In this document: one piece after another, positions 1-9,016 of the stretch
Layout: each line of letters opens with the position of its first letter
How positions within the stretch are numbered: position 1 is the stretch's first letter
IMG/VR virus record: IMGVR_UViG_3300029955_000098
Location: 1 to 31,465 of that record
DNA length: 31,465 nucleotides
Strand: one strand, 5' to 3'
Origin: a virus
Position numbers and translations under genes: made by a program
The notes under the pieces: generated by a model
Told to the model about the DNA's origin: nothing
The model's database searches: none
What the model saw: the letters and a program-made list of their open reading frames with translations, nothing else

Positions 1-529
1 CCGATGTGGCGATGCTGGTGGTGTTTGTTACCAGGGTAGCGAGGTTGCCGCCAGCCTCTTGGGCCGCGTTCGTCGGGAGCGGTAGGGCGGCTGCGGATAC
101 CGGCTGTGTGGCCTGGAAGAACGTGCCGGTTACCGCTTGTGTCGCAGGGAAGTTAGAGACAGAAACAGAACCGAGGGCATTAGAACCAGCGGGAAGGCTG
201 CCGGAGATGCCAAAAGCACTGTTGCCAATGCTCCCGCCAGCCTGGAACGGAGTGCCAAGGGTGGTGTTTACAGTGGCAAGGCTAGCGTCTGTGGCGGCTC
301 CAGTGGGCAAAGGGAGTGAGGCAGCACTAACAGGCTGGGTAGCCTGAAAGAACGTTCCTGTGACCGCCTGGGACGCTGGGAAGTTGGAAACGGACACCGA
401 ACCGGATATCGTAGGCGTACCGGTTATGGTGGCAGCAACCGGTATCGACGATTGGTCACTAGCAATGACTACTGGGGCCGAGTTGGCTGATGTCGCTGAT
501 CCGTTGGGGTTATTGGGTGTGTAGCTCAT
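1..529 (-). CDS. Tail appendage protein, N-terminal part (cut by window edge)
   Basis: An open frame starts at ATG 529 and runs off the left edge, giving 176 residues with no stop. The start overlaps the stop of the preceding fibre gene as TGATG, so the two are probably translationally coupled. The N-terminus carries the stretch APVVIASDQSSIPV, a motif familiar from virion and tail proteins of environmental phages. Two 37-residue repeats follow, at residues 43-79 and 120-156, each beginning GSVSVSNFPA and containing QAVTGTFFQATQPVSAA. The copies differ at many synonymous positions, so the repeat is conserved at protein level. The low-complexity Ser/Thr/Ala/Gly composition is typical of beta-structured fibre shafts. 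No enzymatic domain is visible in the part present. The tail-appendage role is inferred from composition and neighbours. Confidence 0.75.
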   Translation of the reverse strand, partial: MSYTPNNPNGSATSANSAPVVIASDQSSIPVAATITGTPTISGSVSVSNFPASQAVTGTFFQATQPVSAASLPLPTGAATDASLATVNTTLGTPFQAGGSIGNSAFGISGSLPAGSNALGSVSVSNFPATQAVTGTFFQATQPVSAAALPLPTNAAQEAGGNLATLVTNTTSIATS

Positions 530-3510
530 CAGACTATGCTCCAGTTACTGCCGTTAGACACCAGGTCAACGGACGTGTTTGCGACAGGTAAGGTAATGGA
601 AGCGCTCCCGTCAATGGTTTGGCCTGCGGTAGTGGCGATAGTCACTGTATTTACGCCTGTATTCTTCACTGTATAGAGGTTGCTATTACCGACGGCAGTA
701 GGTAGCGTTAGCGTCGTAGTGCCCGAAACAAAGTAAACATAGTCTCTAAGGGCGGTTGAGCCAGCAGTCGTAGGGCTAGAGACACTCGTGATAACCCTAG
801 AGATGCCTCCACTAGCGACCAAGGCGTTAATCTGCGCCTGAATGCTACTGGTGACACCGTGGACGTAGCTTAACTCTGTGGCTGTTGTAGTGCTACTGGC
901 GAGTTGCTGGCTGCCATTAGCGATTACGGCTGTATTGGCCGTAAGCTGCATAACTTGCAAGCCAGACGTCACTGGCAGTCCGAGAGTAGGGCTTAAATCA
1001 GCTTGTGTAAAAACGTCTAGGGTACAAAAAACACCGTTAATTTGATAATCCGCTACGAAAATATATCCGCTGTTGAGCGCGATACCGCCAAACGCAGAGT
1101 TAGGATTACCACTATACACCGAACGCACTTTAATAGGCGCTGACAACGTGGTGATGTCGAATAGATCAATACAACCACCATTTGTGGCGTTCGAGCCCGA
1201 CGGTAAGTAAAGGTAGTTACCGTTAGAGGAAGGGGAGTCAATCGCTACGCCTAACGTGTTTGTCGCCAAGGTGTAAGATGGGGTGATATACGTAATGTAG
1301 CTGGGCGCAGTGGGTGTTGTGACGTCGATGATGTCTACTACACCCTGGTTACCATCAGTTACAAAGGCCGTAGTGCCAGACGGGTTAAGAGAGACGCCCA
1401 ACGGTTTGGTGGACGTGGTGGTCGGACCTCCAGAGACCGTATAAGTGTTGGCTAGGAAAGGTACGGCTAGCGTTCCACCCCCAGCGGCAAGTTGCCAGGT
1501 CTTTAGGTATCGGACCGTGGCAGGAAAAGTTGTCTGATAGTTGGTTGTATAAACGATATTGCCGTATACTGTAACGCCACCAGTTCTATTGGTGGTGCCG
1601 CCTTCTTGGTACGATTGGACAGGAGCTGTGATCGTACCGCCTGCAAGACCTCCGCCAACGTCAACAACTGTCAGCCCTTTAGATTGTGTACCTAAGTACA
1701 CATATCCGTTAGCGTATGCTATAGCGTACAGCGAGCCGGGAGATCCTGTAATCAAAAGACTAGACGTTGCGACGATTGAATAAGGGTTGGTGATGTTGCG
1801 GATATAGAGCGTCGAACCGCCAGATGAGGGTATGAAAGCATAAATAGCGCCAGAAATCTGCGCTACTGCAATGTTATACCCTCCCGCCAATGTTACATAG
1901 GAGCACATAACTGGGATTGCGGGATCTGTAATGTCCCATATAACTAGCGTGGCGACTCCTCCGCCAGCGACAACAGCCGCATACTGCTTATAACCGTCAA
2001 TACCCGTGTAGGTAGTGACATTCTCAAACTTAGCGCTCACACCGGCAGTGAATGGGGTTTCACCGACCAACGTGAAGGGCGTATAAATAGGGTGAGATTG
2101 GTCAACGTACGCCCAAGTGCCGTCTGCTTTAAGATAGTCGCCAGCGGCTTTAGAGCCAGAAGGCGGGGCGAGAACGATACCAGCCGTACCGCCCGAGCCT
2201 GTGTCCCCGATGAAAGCACTAAGCATAGCCGTAGCTTGGGCACCTGTAAGGTCCAAGGCGTTGGCAGTCAAGCCGGTGTTGTTGCCTTTGAGCGTATTCG
2301 CAGGCATCTGAGCCAATTTTGCGTTCGTAACGACGTTTGGCTGTATATTTGCAGTGACACTACCTGGACCGGTTGCGGCTACGTCTCCGGTCAAAGCAGT
2401 GATGTAATTGCCCGTAGGCTGTTTACCGGCCAGATCAGTGACCAAATTTGTCACTTGACTTTCGGCTATCTGAATGGACGTCGAGCCAGATGCCGTTAAG
2501 AGGCCCTTGCCGTTGACAGTAAAGGTTGGAACAGCGGTAGCAGAGCCATAAGAGCCAGGGCTTGAATTCACCGTAGCAAGCGTAAAGGCTACAGACCCGG
2601 GGCCTGTCGCTGTGCCGTCTCCGGTCAAGGCCGTTATGTAGTTTCCTGCCGCCTGTTTGCTATTGAACGTATTCCAGTCAGTAGAGCTAAGGTATCCGTT
2701 CTGAGATGTGTTGGCGACTTGGATGGTGAGGTTGGGCGCTGTACCGCCAGAACTAAATAAAGGGCTTGTGGCCGTGACAGCCGTCACTTCGGCAGCGCCA
2801 AGGCTGTTTATCTGCCCTTGAACCTTCTCAAACGCTCCTAAGATGGTATCAGTTGATACCAAAGGGCTGTTAGCGCCTACGGTATAGCCAGACAACGTAG
2901 TAGCTGTAATACCAGTCACTTGTGCCGCTGGTAAGGATAGCGCGCTCAGAGTCGTCAGGGTAGAGTTAGAGGTGGCCGTAATGTTAGATGCAGTGCCAGT
3001 GGTGTTTTGATTGAGTACGGGAACGTCAGTGGCTAGAATACCCCTAAACGTAGGGGCACCGGCTGAGCCGCTAGGGGCTGCGAAGAACGTATTGGCCGCT
3101 TGTGACTTTAGCGTACTGAGTGTCAGAGTACCGGATGATGTGACTGGGCTACCAGTAATGTTAAAAATGCCCGTACTGTCGGCCAAGCCAACGCTAGTGA
3201 CCGTTCCACCGCTAGACGAGGAACTGATGGTGATGGTTGAGGCACCTAGGGCTAAGGATATGTTGGTGCCGGCAACCAAGGTCAAAGCGCCAACGAGGCC
3301 ATTTAAACTCGAGACAGCCGCTCCGGGGCCTGCGTTTTCCTGCCAAGCCGTGCCGTTCCACTCATACATAATACCAGTGTCTTGAACAACACGAACGTCG
3401 CCAATGGTATTACCATTAGATGGGAGGTCCAAAGCCGTATCGACTGGGGACTTCCAGCTACTCGCTCCGTAGGCTGGTATATTTTTATACTCAACAGGAC
3501 CGGCAGCCAT
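529..3510 (-). CDS. Large tail fibre with LVIVD-type beta-propeller
   Basis: This is a 993-residue fibre-like protein. Residues about 10-130 form an N-terminal module (ASSWKSPVDTA, VVQDTGIMYEWNGTAW, SVGLADSTGIFNITGSPVT) that recurs in the 8396-9016 protein. The shaft to about residue 470 is made of recurring phage motifs such as SSTDWNTFNSKQ and QMPANTLKGNNTG. Residues about 474-835 hold repeated blades of the form LVIWDITDPAIPV and VVDIIDVTTPTAPSYI, matching LVIVD repeats of beta-propellers. A helical stretch (SIQAQINAL) then precedes a C-terminal domain with TLTLPTAVGNSN and QTIDGSASITL, a common fibre end domain. The ATG overlaps the previous stop as TAATG. The likely role is adsorption, with the propeller as a candidate receptor-binding or decorating domain. 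The fibre call is firm; the propeller rests on motif recognition. Confidence 0.85.
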   Translation of the reverse strand: MAAGPVEYKNIPAYGASSWKSPVDTALDLPSNGNTIGDVRVVQDTGIMYEWNGTAWQENAGPGAAVSSLNGLVGALTLVAGTNISLALGASTITISSSSSGGTVTSVGLADSTGIFNITGSPVTSSGTLTLSTLKSQAANTFFAAPSGSAGAPTFRGILATDVPVLNQNTTGTASNITATSNSTLTTLSALSLPAAQVTGITATTLSGYTVGANSPLVSTDTILGAFEKVQGQINSLGAAEVTAVTATSPLFSSGGTAPNLTIQVANTSQNGYLSSTDWNTFNSKQAAGNYITALTGDGTATGPGSVAFTLATVNSSPGSYGSATAVPTFTVNGKGLLTASGSTSIQIAESQVTNLVTDLAGKQPTGNYITALTGDVAATGPGSVTANIQPNVVTNAKLAQMPANTLKGNNTGLTANALDLTGAQATAMLSAFIGDTGSGGTAGIVLAPPSGSKAAGDYLKADGTWAYVDQSHPIYTPFTLVGETPFTAGVSAKFENVTTYTGIDGYKQYAAVVAGGGVATLVIWDITDPAIPVMCSYVTLAGGYNIAVAQISGAIYAFIPSSGGSTLYIRNITNPYSIVATSSLLITGSPGSLYAIAYANGYVYLGTQSKGLTVVDVGGGLAGGTITAPVQSYQEGGTTNRTGGVTVYGNIVYTTNYQTTFPATVRYLKTWQLAAGGGTLAVPFLANTYTVSGGPTTTSTKPLGVSLNPSGTTAFVTDGNQGVVDIIDVTTPTAPSYITYITPSYTLATNTLGVAIDSPSSNGNYLYLPSGSNATNGGCIDLFDITTLSAPIKVRSVYSGNPNSAFGGIALNSGYIFVADYQINGVFCTLDVFTQADLSPTLGLPVTSGLQVMQLTANTAVIANGSQQLASSTTTATELSYVHGVTSSIQAQINALVASGGISRVITSVSSPTTAGSTALRDYVYFVSGTTTLTLPTAVGNSNLYTVKNTGVNTVTIATTAGQTIDGSASITLPVANTSVDLVSNGSNWSIV

Positions 3511-3812
3511 TATCTATGCGCTTTCAGAAGGAGGAACATTGCCGCCATCGCAGCAGCTTGTATGGCGACTAAAATCCATGGGATGGGTAAGCGTTTTTTT
3601 GCTACTACTACCTTCGTTAACTCCTTTAGTTCCTTAGTCTCTGCGGCTTTTTTGATATCAGTCTGTTCTTTCATCTTGGACAGGATAAAAGAGCCCTTGG
3701 TATCGGATGTGGTCCTATGTTCCTCGGGAATGACAAAGGCGTGCTCGTCACCATCCTTGTGGGTGATGGTGACTTCGTGCCTAGCATTACTGATCTTAGT
3801 TATGCGCCACAT
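3510..3812 (-). CDS. Small protein with C-terminal membrane segment
   Basis: This 100-residue protein sits between two giant fibre genes and overlaps both (TAATG at each end). Residues 1-30 are a beta-rich segment (MWRITKISNARHEVTITHKD). Residues about 45-75 are highly charged and Lys/Glu-rich, probably helical. Residues about 76-96 form one hydrophobic helix (PWILVAIQAAAMAAMFLLL) followed by KAHR, which looks like a tail anchor. No lysis family is recognised. A holin- or spanin-like role, or a membrane-associated accessory, is possible but unproven. It lacks the repeat motifs of its neighbours. The Shine-Dalgarno GGGGA lies just upstream. Gene reality is well supported by the tight overlaps; function is unknown. 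Confidence 0.75.
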   Translation of the reverse strand: MWRITKISNARHEVTITHKDGDEHAFVIPEEHRTTSDTKGSFILSKMKEQTDIKKAAETKELKELTKVVVAKKRLPIPWILVAIQAAAMAAMFLLLKAHR

Positions 3813-6800
3813 TAGTTCCCCACTCGCGCCCAGCTAAAGTAGTTCGAGAAGTTAGAGGCCGCGATGGTCGGGCTTGAGCCGCCAGACAAGGCTTTTACCG
3901 TTATTAGGTCGCCAGCATTGCAAGGGAAGGCGTCGGCAATCTGGACGTAACCGCTTGTCGAGGAAACAATCTGGTATTGCTGGGTTATCTGGTTGCCGTT
4001 CTGGTAAATGCTAAGGCCATAGTTGCCAGAGCCGGACGACATCACTATTCCAACGTTGAACTGGTAAAAGCCCGAAACGGGAATGGTTAGCGTGCCGCTA
4101 GCGTAGGCGTTATGCGAGTCGCGCGTCCTGGTTGAGTAGGTCACTGTGGCGTAGGTGCCAGAGACGCTGGAGCTAGAGGCGTAATACCGCCCGTTCACCG
4201 ACTCCGTGGCCGCAATCGTAGACGGGCCGCTTCTGCGCGAAATTGAGAAGTAGTTTTCTAAGAACGCAATACTATAAGTTGGACTAGTCGCGTTCGATTT
4301 AGCCTGAATAGCTATCTGCGTCCCTGCTGTAAAGTACAGCGCACTGGCTGCAATAGGTACAGCAAGCGCAACGCTAGTAGAGGCTGTAGTCACATATTGT
4401 GCTTCTTGAAGAGTTGTAGTCGTAGTTGCATTGTAAATTGAGATGAACGTCTGGTTGTTTGTAGCTGACGCCGAGCCGATCACAAAAGCCGCTGCTATGT
4501 CATAGTAGCCAGTAACAGGGATAGTATAAATGCCAGTTGTCGCGTTATAGGCACCGTGAGTATCTTGGCCAACTGTATTCCAAGTTATGGTTGAATAAGT
4601 GGAAGAGAGCGTGCCCATGCTAACAGCAGTTGATGGCGTGGCGCGCATCGCCACTACGCGCGTGTCGGTGTCGCTCGACATCTGGACGTTCGACGACCAG
4701 CCGGCGATGGGGCATTCGGCTTGAAATGCAAAGGGCTGGGCGTTGGTAAACCCGCCCGTGCCGGTAACTACCGTATAGCCAGCCGCCGCCGCGTTTTGCA
4801 CCCCGAAGTTGAACCCGGTTTGCGATGCCTGGACTATCGGTATGACTAAGGTGGCTGAGCCGAAGTTGTTAGTCATCGGCGCGCCAGCTTGCGAGACAGA
4901 GACAATGCTAGCGGCCGAGGTCAGGCCGTTGGGAAAGCCCCATACGACGTTGACCGCAGTACAAGTGCCAGTCGTCGCCCGCCCGCGAATCTGAATGTTC
5001 GCGCCAACCCTGCGCCATTGGGCATCTGTAAGCGTGATAGCGCCTAGGCCGGTAACTGTAGGCGTATAGCTCTGCCAATCCGTCACCACAGCGCCAATCG
5101 GGGCGGTCTGCGGGCCTAGGTAGAAGCCGTCTAGCGTTAAGCTGATCGCGCCTGTGGTGGCGTTTGCATTGTAGATGACAAATCGAAGGCTTGCGGTAGT
5201 GGCGTTCGTTTGGCAAGTGCCTGTGGCGATACCTGAACCAGTGATTTGCGTCATGCCGAAGTTGGCAGTAGACGAAAGCCAAGAGCTGTTCGTAACATCG
5301 TACACAGCGATGCCGAAACTATTGCTCGAGGTACCACTAAAGTTGCCGTTAGAAGCGCCTGATGGCACTGAGTAGTAGAACTTAAAGGTGAGTACCTTGG
5401 CCTGGTCCTCAGAATCAATGGTGTAGGCCGAGGTAGCAAGCATGTTACCTTGCGTAGTGGCCGCAGAGGATACCAAAGCTAGGCTATACGCACCTTCGAT
5501 GGAGGTAGCAGTTGTGGCGATGCTAAGGTTTCCAGACGCACCAGAGCCAAACGTAGGCGTTCCCGTGGGGATGGAGTTAGTTAGTGTACCGACAGTGCCA
5601 AGGCTCCAGCCAGTAATGCTATTGTTCTCAAAGTCACTATATTGGATATAGTTCTTGCCTGGACGCCCTTGCATCATCTGCGTGTAAGACGCATCTCTCC
5701 ACCCAGTCGCCTGGGTGCTGTCGGGAATCAGCCGACCGTAGTCGCCAGGAACGGCTTGTCGCGCGTTCACAGTAGAGAAGGTATAAATATCACCTTTAGT
5801 TGTGAGTGGGGAGGCGGCCGAAGTTGCTTGCCACGTTGGCACGGAACTTGCGCCAGTCGAAGTAAGAACGTATCCGCTGTTCGAAATGCCAGTAGAAGCG
5901 CTTTGAAAAGCGCCAGTTGTGGTTGTACCGCCAACAATAGGAGCATAAGCTGTGGTCGATGCAACTCCAGTACCGCCATTGGGCACGGTAAGGGTACCGG
6001 TGAGCTGGGACGTCGGCAAAGACAAAGAGCTAAGCGTTATAAGCGTTGAGTTACTCGTAGCAGTGATGTTGCCGGCAGTTGTGGCCGCGGGGACCGTACC
6101 CGTAACTTGCGATCCTGGGAGGCTCAAAGCGGTAAGTGTCGTTAAAGTGCTGTTGGTTGTGGCAACTAGCGTAGTCGCCTTGGACTGGGAACCTGATGCT
6201 GCCGAAGCCGTCACATCACCAGTTAATTGGTTAATAGCGTTTACCGTAACAGCCCCTTGGGCACTGTTAACTGAGGTAACACCCGCTGCGGGAGTGACAA
6301 GTTGCCACTTACCGACAGAAGTCGAGTAAATAACCAAGTCTCCAATTTGGAAATTGACCATCGACGGGTCAGTCAGGCCAGAGACAGCGGCAGTGCGAAG
6401 GGCCGTCACATAATACACATAGCCGTTGGTGCCTGTACCGTCAGATAAGGCAGGACTGTTAGTGTTGGGATTCCAAGCACCTTGGTACTCCATAACCACT
6501 GAGGGGAGTTGGGTTACAGGAATCTTCCCGCTAACGTCAAGACTTGCCACACCGGAGGCAGCGCCCACTTCGGATTGCGTTACGTAGGTGGCTGACAAGC
6601 TAGGAATATCGCCTGCTTGAATGGCGCTAAGGCTAGTTGCAGTACCATTGGAACGAAGGTAATACCCTGACGTTTGGGTGCCCGCAAGTGCTGTAATGGC
6701 GTTTGCTTGCGTCGTTTGGCCCGTACCGCCCGCAGATATCGGCAGAGGTGAGGAGCCCGTGGGCACGCTTAGAAGCGTTTGTACTTGGGCGACAGTAAGA

Positions 6801-6919
6801 TCAGCGGCATTGGCCGTCGAACCTGTGTTGTTACCTTTCAACGTATCTGCCGGCATCTGAGCCAGCACCGTATTCGTTACCGCATTGGGTGCGATAAACT
6901 TCGTTTTAATCTGAGACAT
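3812..6919 (-). CDS. Large tail fibre with two C-terminal C1q-like domains
   Basis: The 1035-residue fibre protein is taken to start at ATG 6919, after a GGAGAA Shine-Dalgarno site; an upstream in-frame start at 6943 is less likely. Its N-terminus (MSQIKTKFI) resembles that of the 6972-8387 protein (MAQIVTKFI), suggesting a common attachment peptide. The shaft carries QMPADTLKGNNTG and SNSTLTTLTALSLP repeats shared with the 529-3510 fibre. Residues about 423-606 look like a jelly-roll carbohydrate-binding module (IQYSDFENNSITGWSLG). Two tandem domains at about 745-890 and 895-1035 have the C1q-like pattern: DTHGAYNATTGIYTIPVTGYY and DSHNAYASGTLTIPVSGFYQF. C1q-like jelly rolls commonly form trimers, which fits a receptor-binding tip. 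Domain calls are by eye; the fibre call is firm. Confidence 0.85.
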   Translation of the reverse strand: MSQIKTKFIAPNAVTNTVLAQMPADTLKGNNTGSTANAADLTVAQVQTLLSVPTGSSPLPISAGGTGQTTQANAITALAGTQTSGYYLRSNGTATSLSAIQAGDIPSLSATYVTQSEVGAASGVASLDVSGKIPVTQLPSVVMEYQGAWNPNTNSPALSDGTGTNGYVYYVTALRTAAVSGLTDPSMVNFQIGDLVIYSTSVGKWQLVTPAAGVTSVNSAQGAVTVNAINQLTGDVTASAASGSQSKATTLVATTNSTLTTLTALSLPGSQVTGTVPAATTAGNITATSNSTLITLSSLSLPTSQLTGTLTVPNGGTGVASTTAYAPIVGGTTTTGAFQSASTGISNSGYVLTSTGASSVPTWQATSAASPLTTKGDIYTFSTVNARQAVPGDYGRLIPDSTQATGWRDASYTQMMQGRPGKNYIQYSDFENNSITGWSLGTVGTLTNSIPTGTPTFGSGASGNLSIATTATSIEGAYSLALVSSAATTQGNMLATSAYTIDSEDQAKVLTFKFYYSVPSGASNGNFSGTSSNSFGIAVYDVTNSSWLSSTANFGMTQITGSGIATGTCQTNATTASLRFVIYNANATTGAISLTLDGFYLGPQTAPIGAVVTDWQSYTPTVTGLGAITLTDAQWRRVGANIQIRGRATTGTCTAVNVVWGFPNGLTSAASIVSVSQAGAPMTNNFGSATLVIPIVQASQTGFNFGVQNAAAAGYTVVTGTGGFTNAQPFAFQAECPIAGWSSNVQMSSDTDTRVVAMRATPSTAVSMGTLSSTYSTITWNTVGQDTHGAYNATTGIYTIPVTGYYDIAAAFVIGSASATNNQTFISIYNATTTTTLQEAQYVTTASTSVALAVPIAASALYFTAGTQIAIQAKSNATSPTYSIAFLENYFSISRRSGPSTIAATESVNGRYYASSSSVSGTYATVTYSTRTRDSHNAYASGTLTIPVSGFYQFNVGIVMSSGSGNYGLSIYQNGNQITQQYQIVSSTSGYVQIADAFPCNAGDLITVKALSGGSSPTIAASNFSNYFSWARVGN

Positions 6920-6971
6920 CTGTTCTCCATTGGCATCAGGCATCCTTGCCCGGTAATGTATTACTTTAAGA

Positions 6972-8387
6972 TTACGCTAAGTAACTGTAATCAATAACTA
7001 AAATGTCGCCCGCAACCAACTGAGCGTTTCCGCCTGTGGCCAAGTCGCCTGCAAATGTGATACGCGTCACGCCACCAGCGCCACCGGTCAACGACACAGT
7101 GTAATCAATGGCTTTCTGTTGCTCAGGTCCACCAACCACATAAACACCGGCCGAGTTAACTGAGGCGCTCGAGCCAAAGATAACGTGCGCTAAATCCACG
7201 TATTGGTTGGTGATATTGGTGCTGGACAGCGTAAACTTCTCTTCGGCCGGTTGCAACGCTTCTAACGTGTTGCTGCCGGTGATCTTGGCAGTGACGTTAT
7301 CCACGTTAATGGACAAAGCGGCAGTACTAAGCGACAAACCCCCAGCGGCAGGTACAGAAACCATGCCGGGGTTAGTAGTCGTGGCGGCTTGCCCGTACAG
7401 GGTAGTGCCCGAGATAGTCAGCCCATTGGCTGAAGACGCTTGGCTGTTAAAGGTGCCAATAGCGCTAATACCGGCCACTATGCTCGCTGTAGAAACGGCA
7501 GTTATAAGGCCCTTGCCATTGACAGTGATGATCGGTACCGACGAGGAAGAGCCAAATGAGCCTACGTTTAAGTTGACAGTTGCCAACGTCAAAGCTGCCG
7601 AGCCAGGGCCAGAAGCCGTGGCGTCGCCAGTCAAAGCCGTAATATAGCTTCCCGCAGCTTGTTTACCGTTGAACGTGTTCCAATCGGCAGACGACAAGTA
7701 ACCATTTTGCGACGTGTTGGCGACTTGGATGCTGACAGTCGAGCCGGTGATGGCTAAAGGCGAGGAGAACGTATACGCAGTAGGGCCTGCAAACTCAACG
7801 AACGTAGCAGCAGGGACAACCGCTGTAGCGACAAAGGCGCTATTAGCATAAACCGTGCCATACTCAACAAGCCAGGCGTCACCAATAGCATTAGGGAGGC
7901 CGTTAGAGGTAAGGACGTACGAGCTGCCGATACCGGAGACGACATATTCGCCATTTTGAGAGGCAGTCGTTTGGTTGGCCAAGAGCACCAGGTCACCGTT
8001 GCTCATCGAATGGCCGTCAATCGTCAGCGTAGCACCTCCCGTTAGCGGGACGTTGCTAGCTGCATAGGCTTGTACTGGCCCTTTCCAGGTCAGCCCGCTA
8101 ATGGCTGCGTCAACATACCCTTTGGTAGCGGCATCAGTAGACAACGTGGGGGTCGCCAGAGCATTAATCTGGTTGCTGCCCATGTTGAGGGCACCGGACA
8201 TCGTCCCGCCAGCTAAGGCAAGATACGTGCCAGACAAACTTGGGAGATCAGTCGCCAGGATATTGCGGTAAGTCGCCCCACCCGAGCCGTTGGCAAACAG
8301 TGTTTGAGTAGCGGTAGCAGCACCTGAGCCAAGTTTAGGCGCGGTGACGGCTAAGTTTGTAATGAACTTTGTTACAATTTGAGCCAT
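6972..8387 (-). CDS. Tail fibre / appendage protein
   Basis: This is a 471-residue fibre-like protein with ATG at 8387 after AGAGGAAAAC. Its N-terminus MAQIVTKFITNLAVTAPKL resembles the next fibre, and SGATYRNILATDLPSL recurs in related forms elsewhere. At residues about 75-200 is a segment (KGPVQAYAASNVPLTG, LLANQTTASQNGEYVV) common in phage fibre proteins. The shaft then carries SSADWNTFNGKQAAGSYIT and GPGSAALTLATVN, nearly the same as in the 529-3510 protein. The last roughly 90 residues (FTLSSTNITNQYVDL to VAGDILVIDYSYLA) are an extended version of a C-terminal module found on the 8396-9016 and 9402-9845 proteins. No enzyme motif is seen. A structural role in the tail appendage is inferred. 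Confidence 0.85.
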   Translation of the reverse strand: MAQIVTKFITNLAVTAPKLGSGAATATQTLFANGSGGATYRNILATDLPSLSGTYLALAGGTMSGALNMGSNQINALATPTLSTDAATKGYVDAAISGLTWKGPVQAYAASNVPLTGGATLTIDGHSMSNGDLVLLANQTTASQNGEYVVSGIGSSYVLTSNGLPNAIGDAWLVEYGTVYANSAFVATAVVPAATFVEFAGPTAYTFSSPLAITGSTVSIQVANTSQNGYLSSADWNTFNGKQAAGSYITALTGDATASGPGSAALTLATVNLNVGSFGSSSSVPIITVNGKGLITAVSTASIVAGISAIGTFNSQASSANGLTISGTTLYGQAATTTNPGMVSVPAAGGLSLSTAALSINVDNVTAKITGSNTLEALQPAEEKFTLSSTNITNQYVDLAHVIFGSSASVNSAGVYVVGGPEQQKAIDYTVSLTGGAGGVTRITFAGDLATGGNAQLVAGDILVIDYSYLA

Positions 8388-8395
8388 GTTTTCCT

Positions 8396-9016
8396 CTAAT
8401 TAGATTCCACAGATAAGATGTCGCCAACCGCTAAAATCCCATTAAGTCCCAAACCAAGCCAAGTAAGGGCAGAGCCAACTACCATATAATCGACGCCATA
8501 GATTTGCATAGGGCCACCAGCCACCGTGAGCAGCGTATTAGACGGCTGCGTTGGCGTTGTGGGAAGCGTTATATAGCCGTTAGAGATGTCCGTGCTATTC
8601 AGCGTGTAAACATAGGTCTCTTGACGAAGCGACAAGGTAGGAACGTCTGGCACCGCAAGCGCTCTAAAGCTAGGTGCCCCAGTAGAGCCGTTAGGAGCGG
8701 CTAAGACTTGATTAGCACCTTGGGTGTGTAGGGAGGCCAAGGTAAGGTTGCCCGCGACTGTCACAGGGCTTCCTGAGACGTTAAACAACCCCGTGCTGTC
8801 CACAAGCCCGACACTAATGACAGTACCGCTGCCTCCACCTCCAGAAGTCGCTGCAACCCAACCACCACCAACGTAAACGTAAATGACGCCTGTATCTTGT
8901 GCGATACGCGCGTCACCTTGTTGGTTACCATTGGCCGGGAGTAGGGCAGCCGTTTGCACCGTGGCTTTCCACGATGCGGCTCCTCCTCCAGGTATGCCAA
9001 TCGACTCCGCTGACAT
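8396..9016 (-). CDS. Short tail appendage protein
   Basis: The 206-residue protein is taken to start at ATG 9016, which overlaps the upstream stop as TGATG; a GTG at 9019 is also in frame. The first 120 residues match the N-terminal module of the 993-residue fibre (ASWKATVQTAALLPANGN, IAQDTGVIYVYVGGGW, SVGLVDSTGLFNVSGSPVT). A glycine-rich hinge lies at about residue 57. The last 75 residues form the shared C-terminal module: LNSTDISNGYITL, MQIYGVDYMVVGSALTWLGL, GILAVGDILSV. It therefore looks like a short version of the large fibre with a different end. It is probably a virion component, perhaps a small fibre or adaptor. No exact family is recognised. Confidence 0.8.
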   Translation of the reverse strand: MSAESIGIPGGGAASWKATVQTAALLPANGNQQGDARIAQDTGVIYVYVGGGWVAATSGGGGSGTVISVGLVDSTGLFNVSGSPVTVAGNLTLASLHTQGANQVLAAPNGSTGAPSFRALAVPDVPTLSLRQETYVYTLNSTDISNGYITLPTTPTQPSNTLLTVAGGPMQIYGVDYMVVGSALTWLGLGLNGILAVGDILSVESN

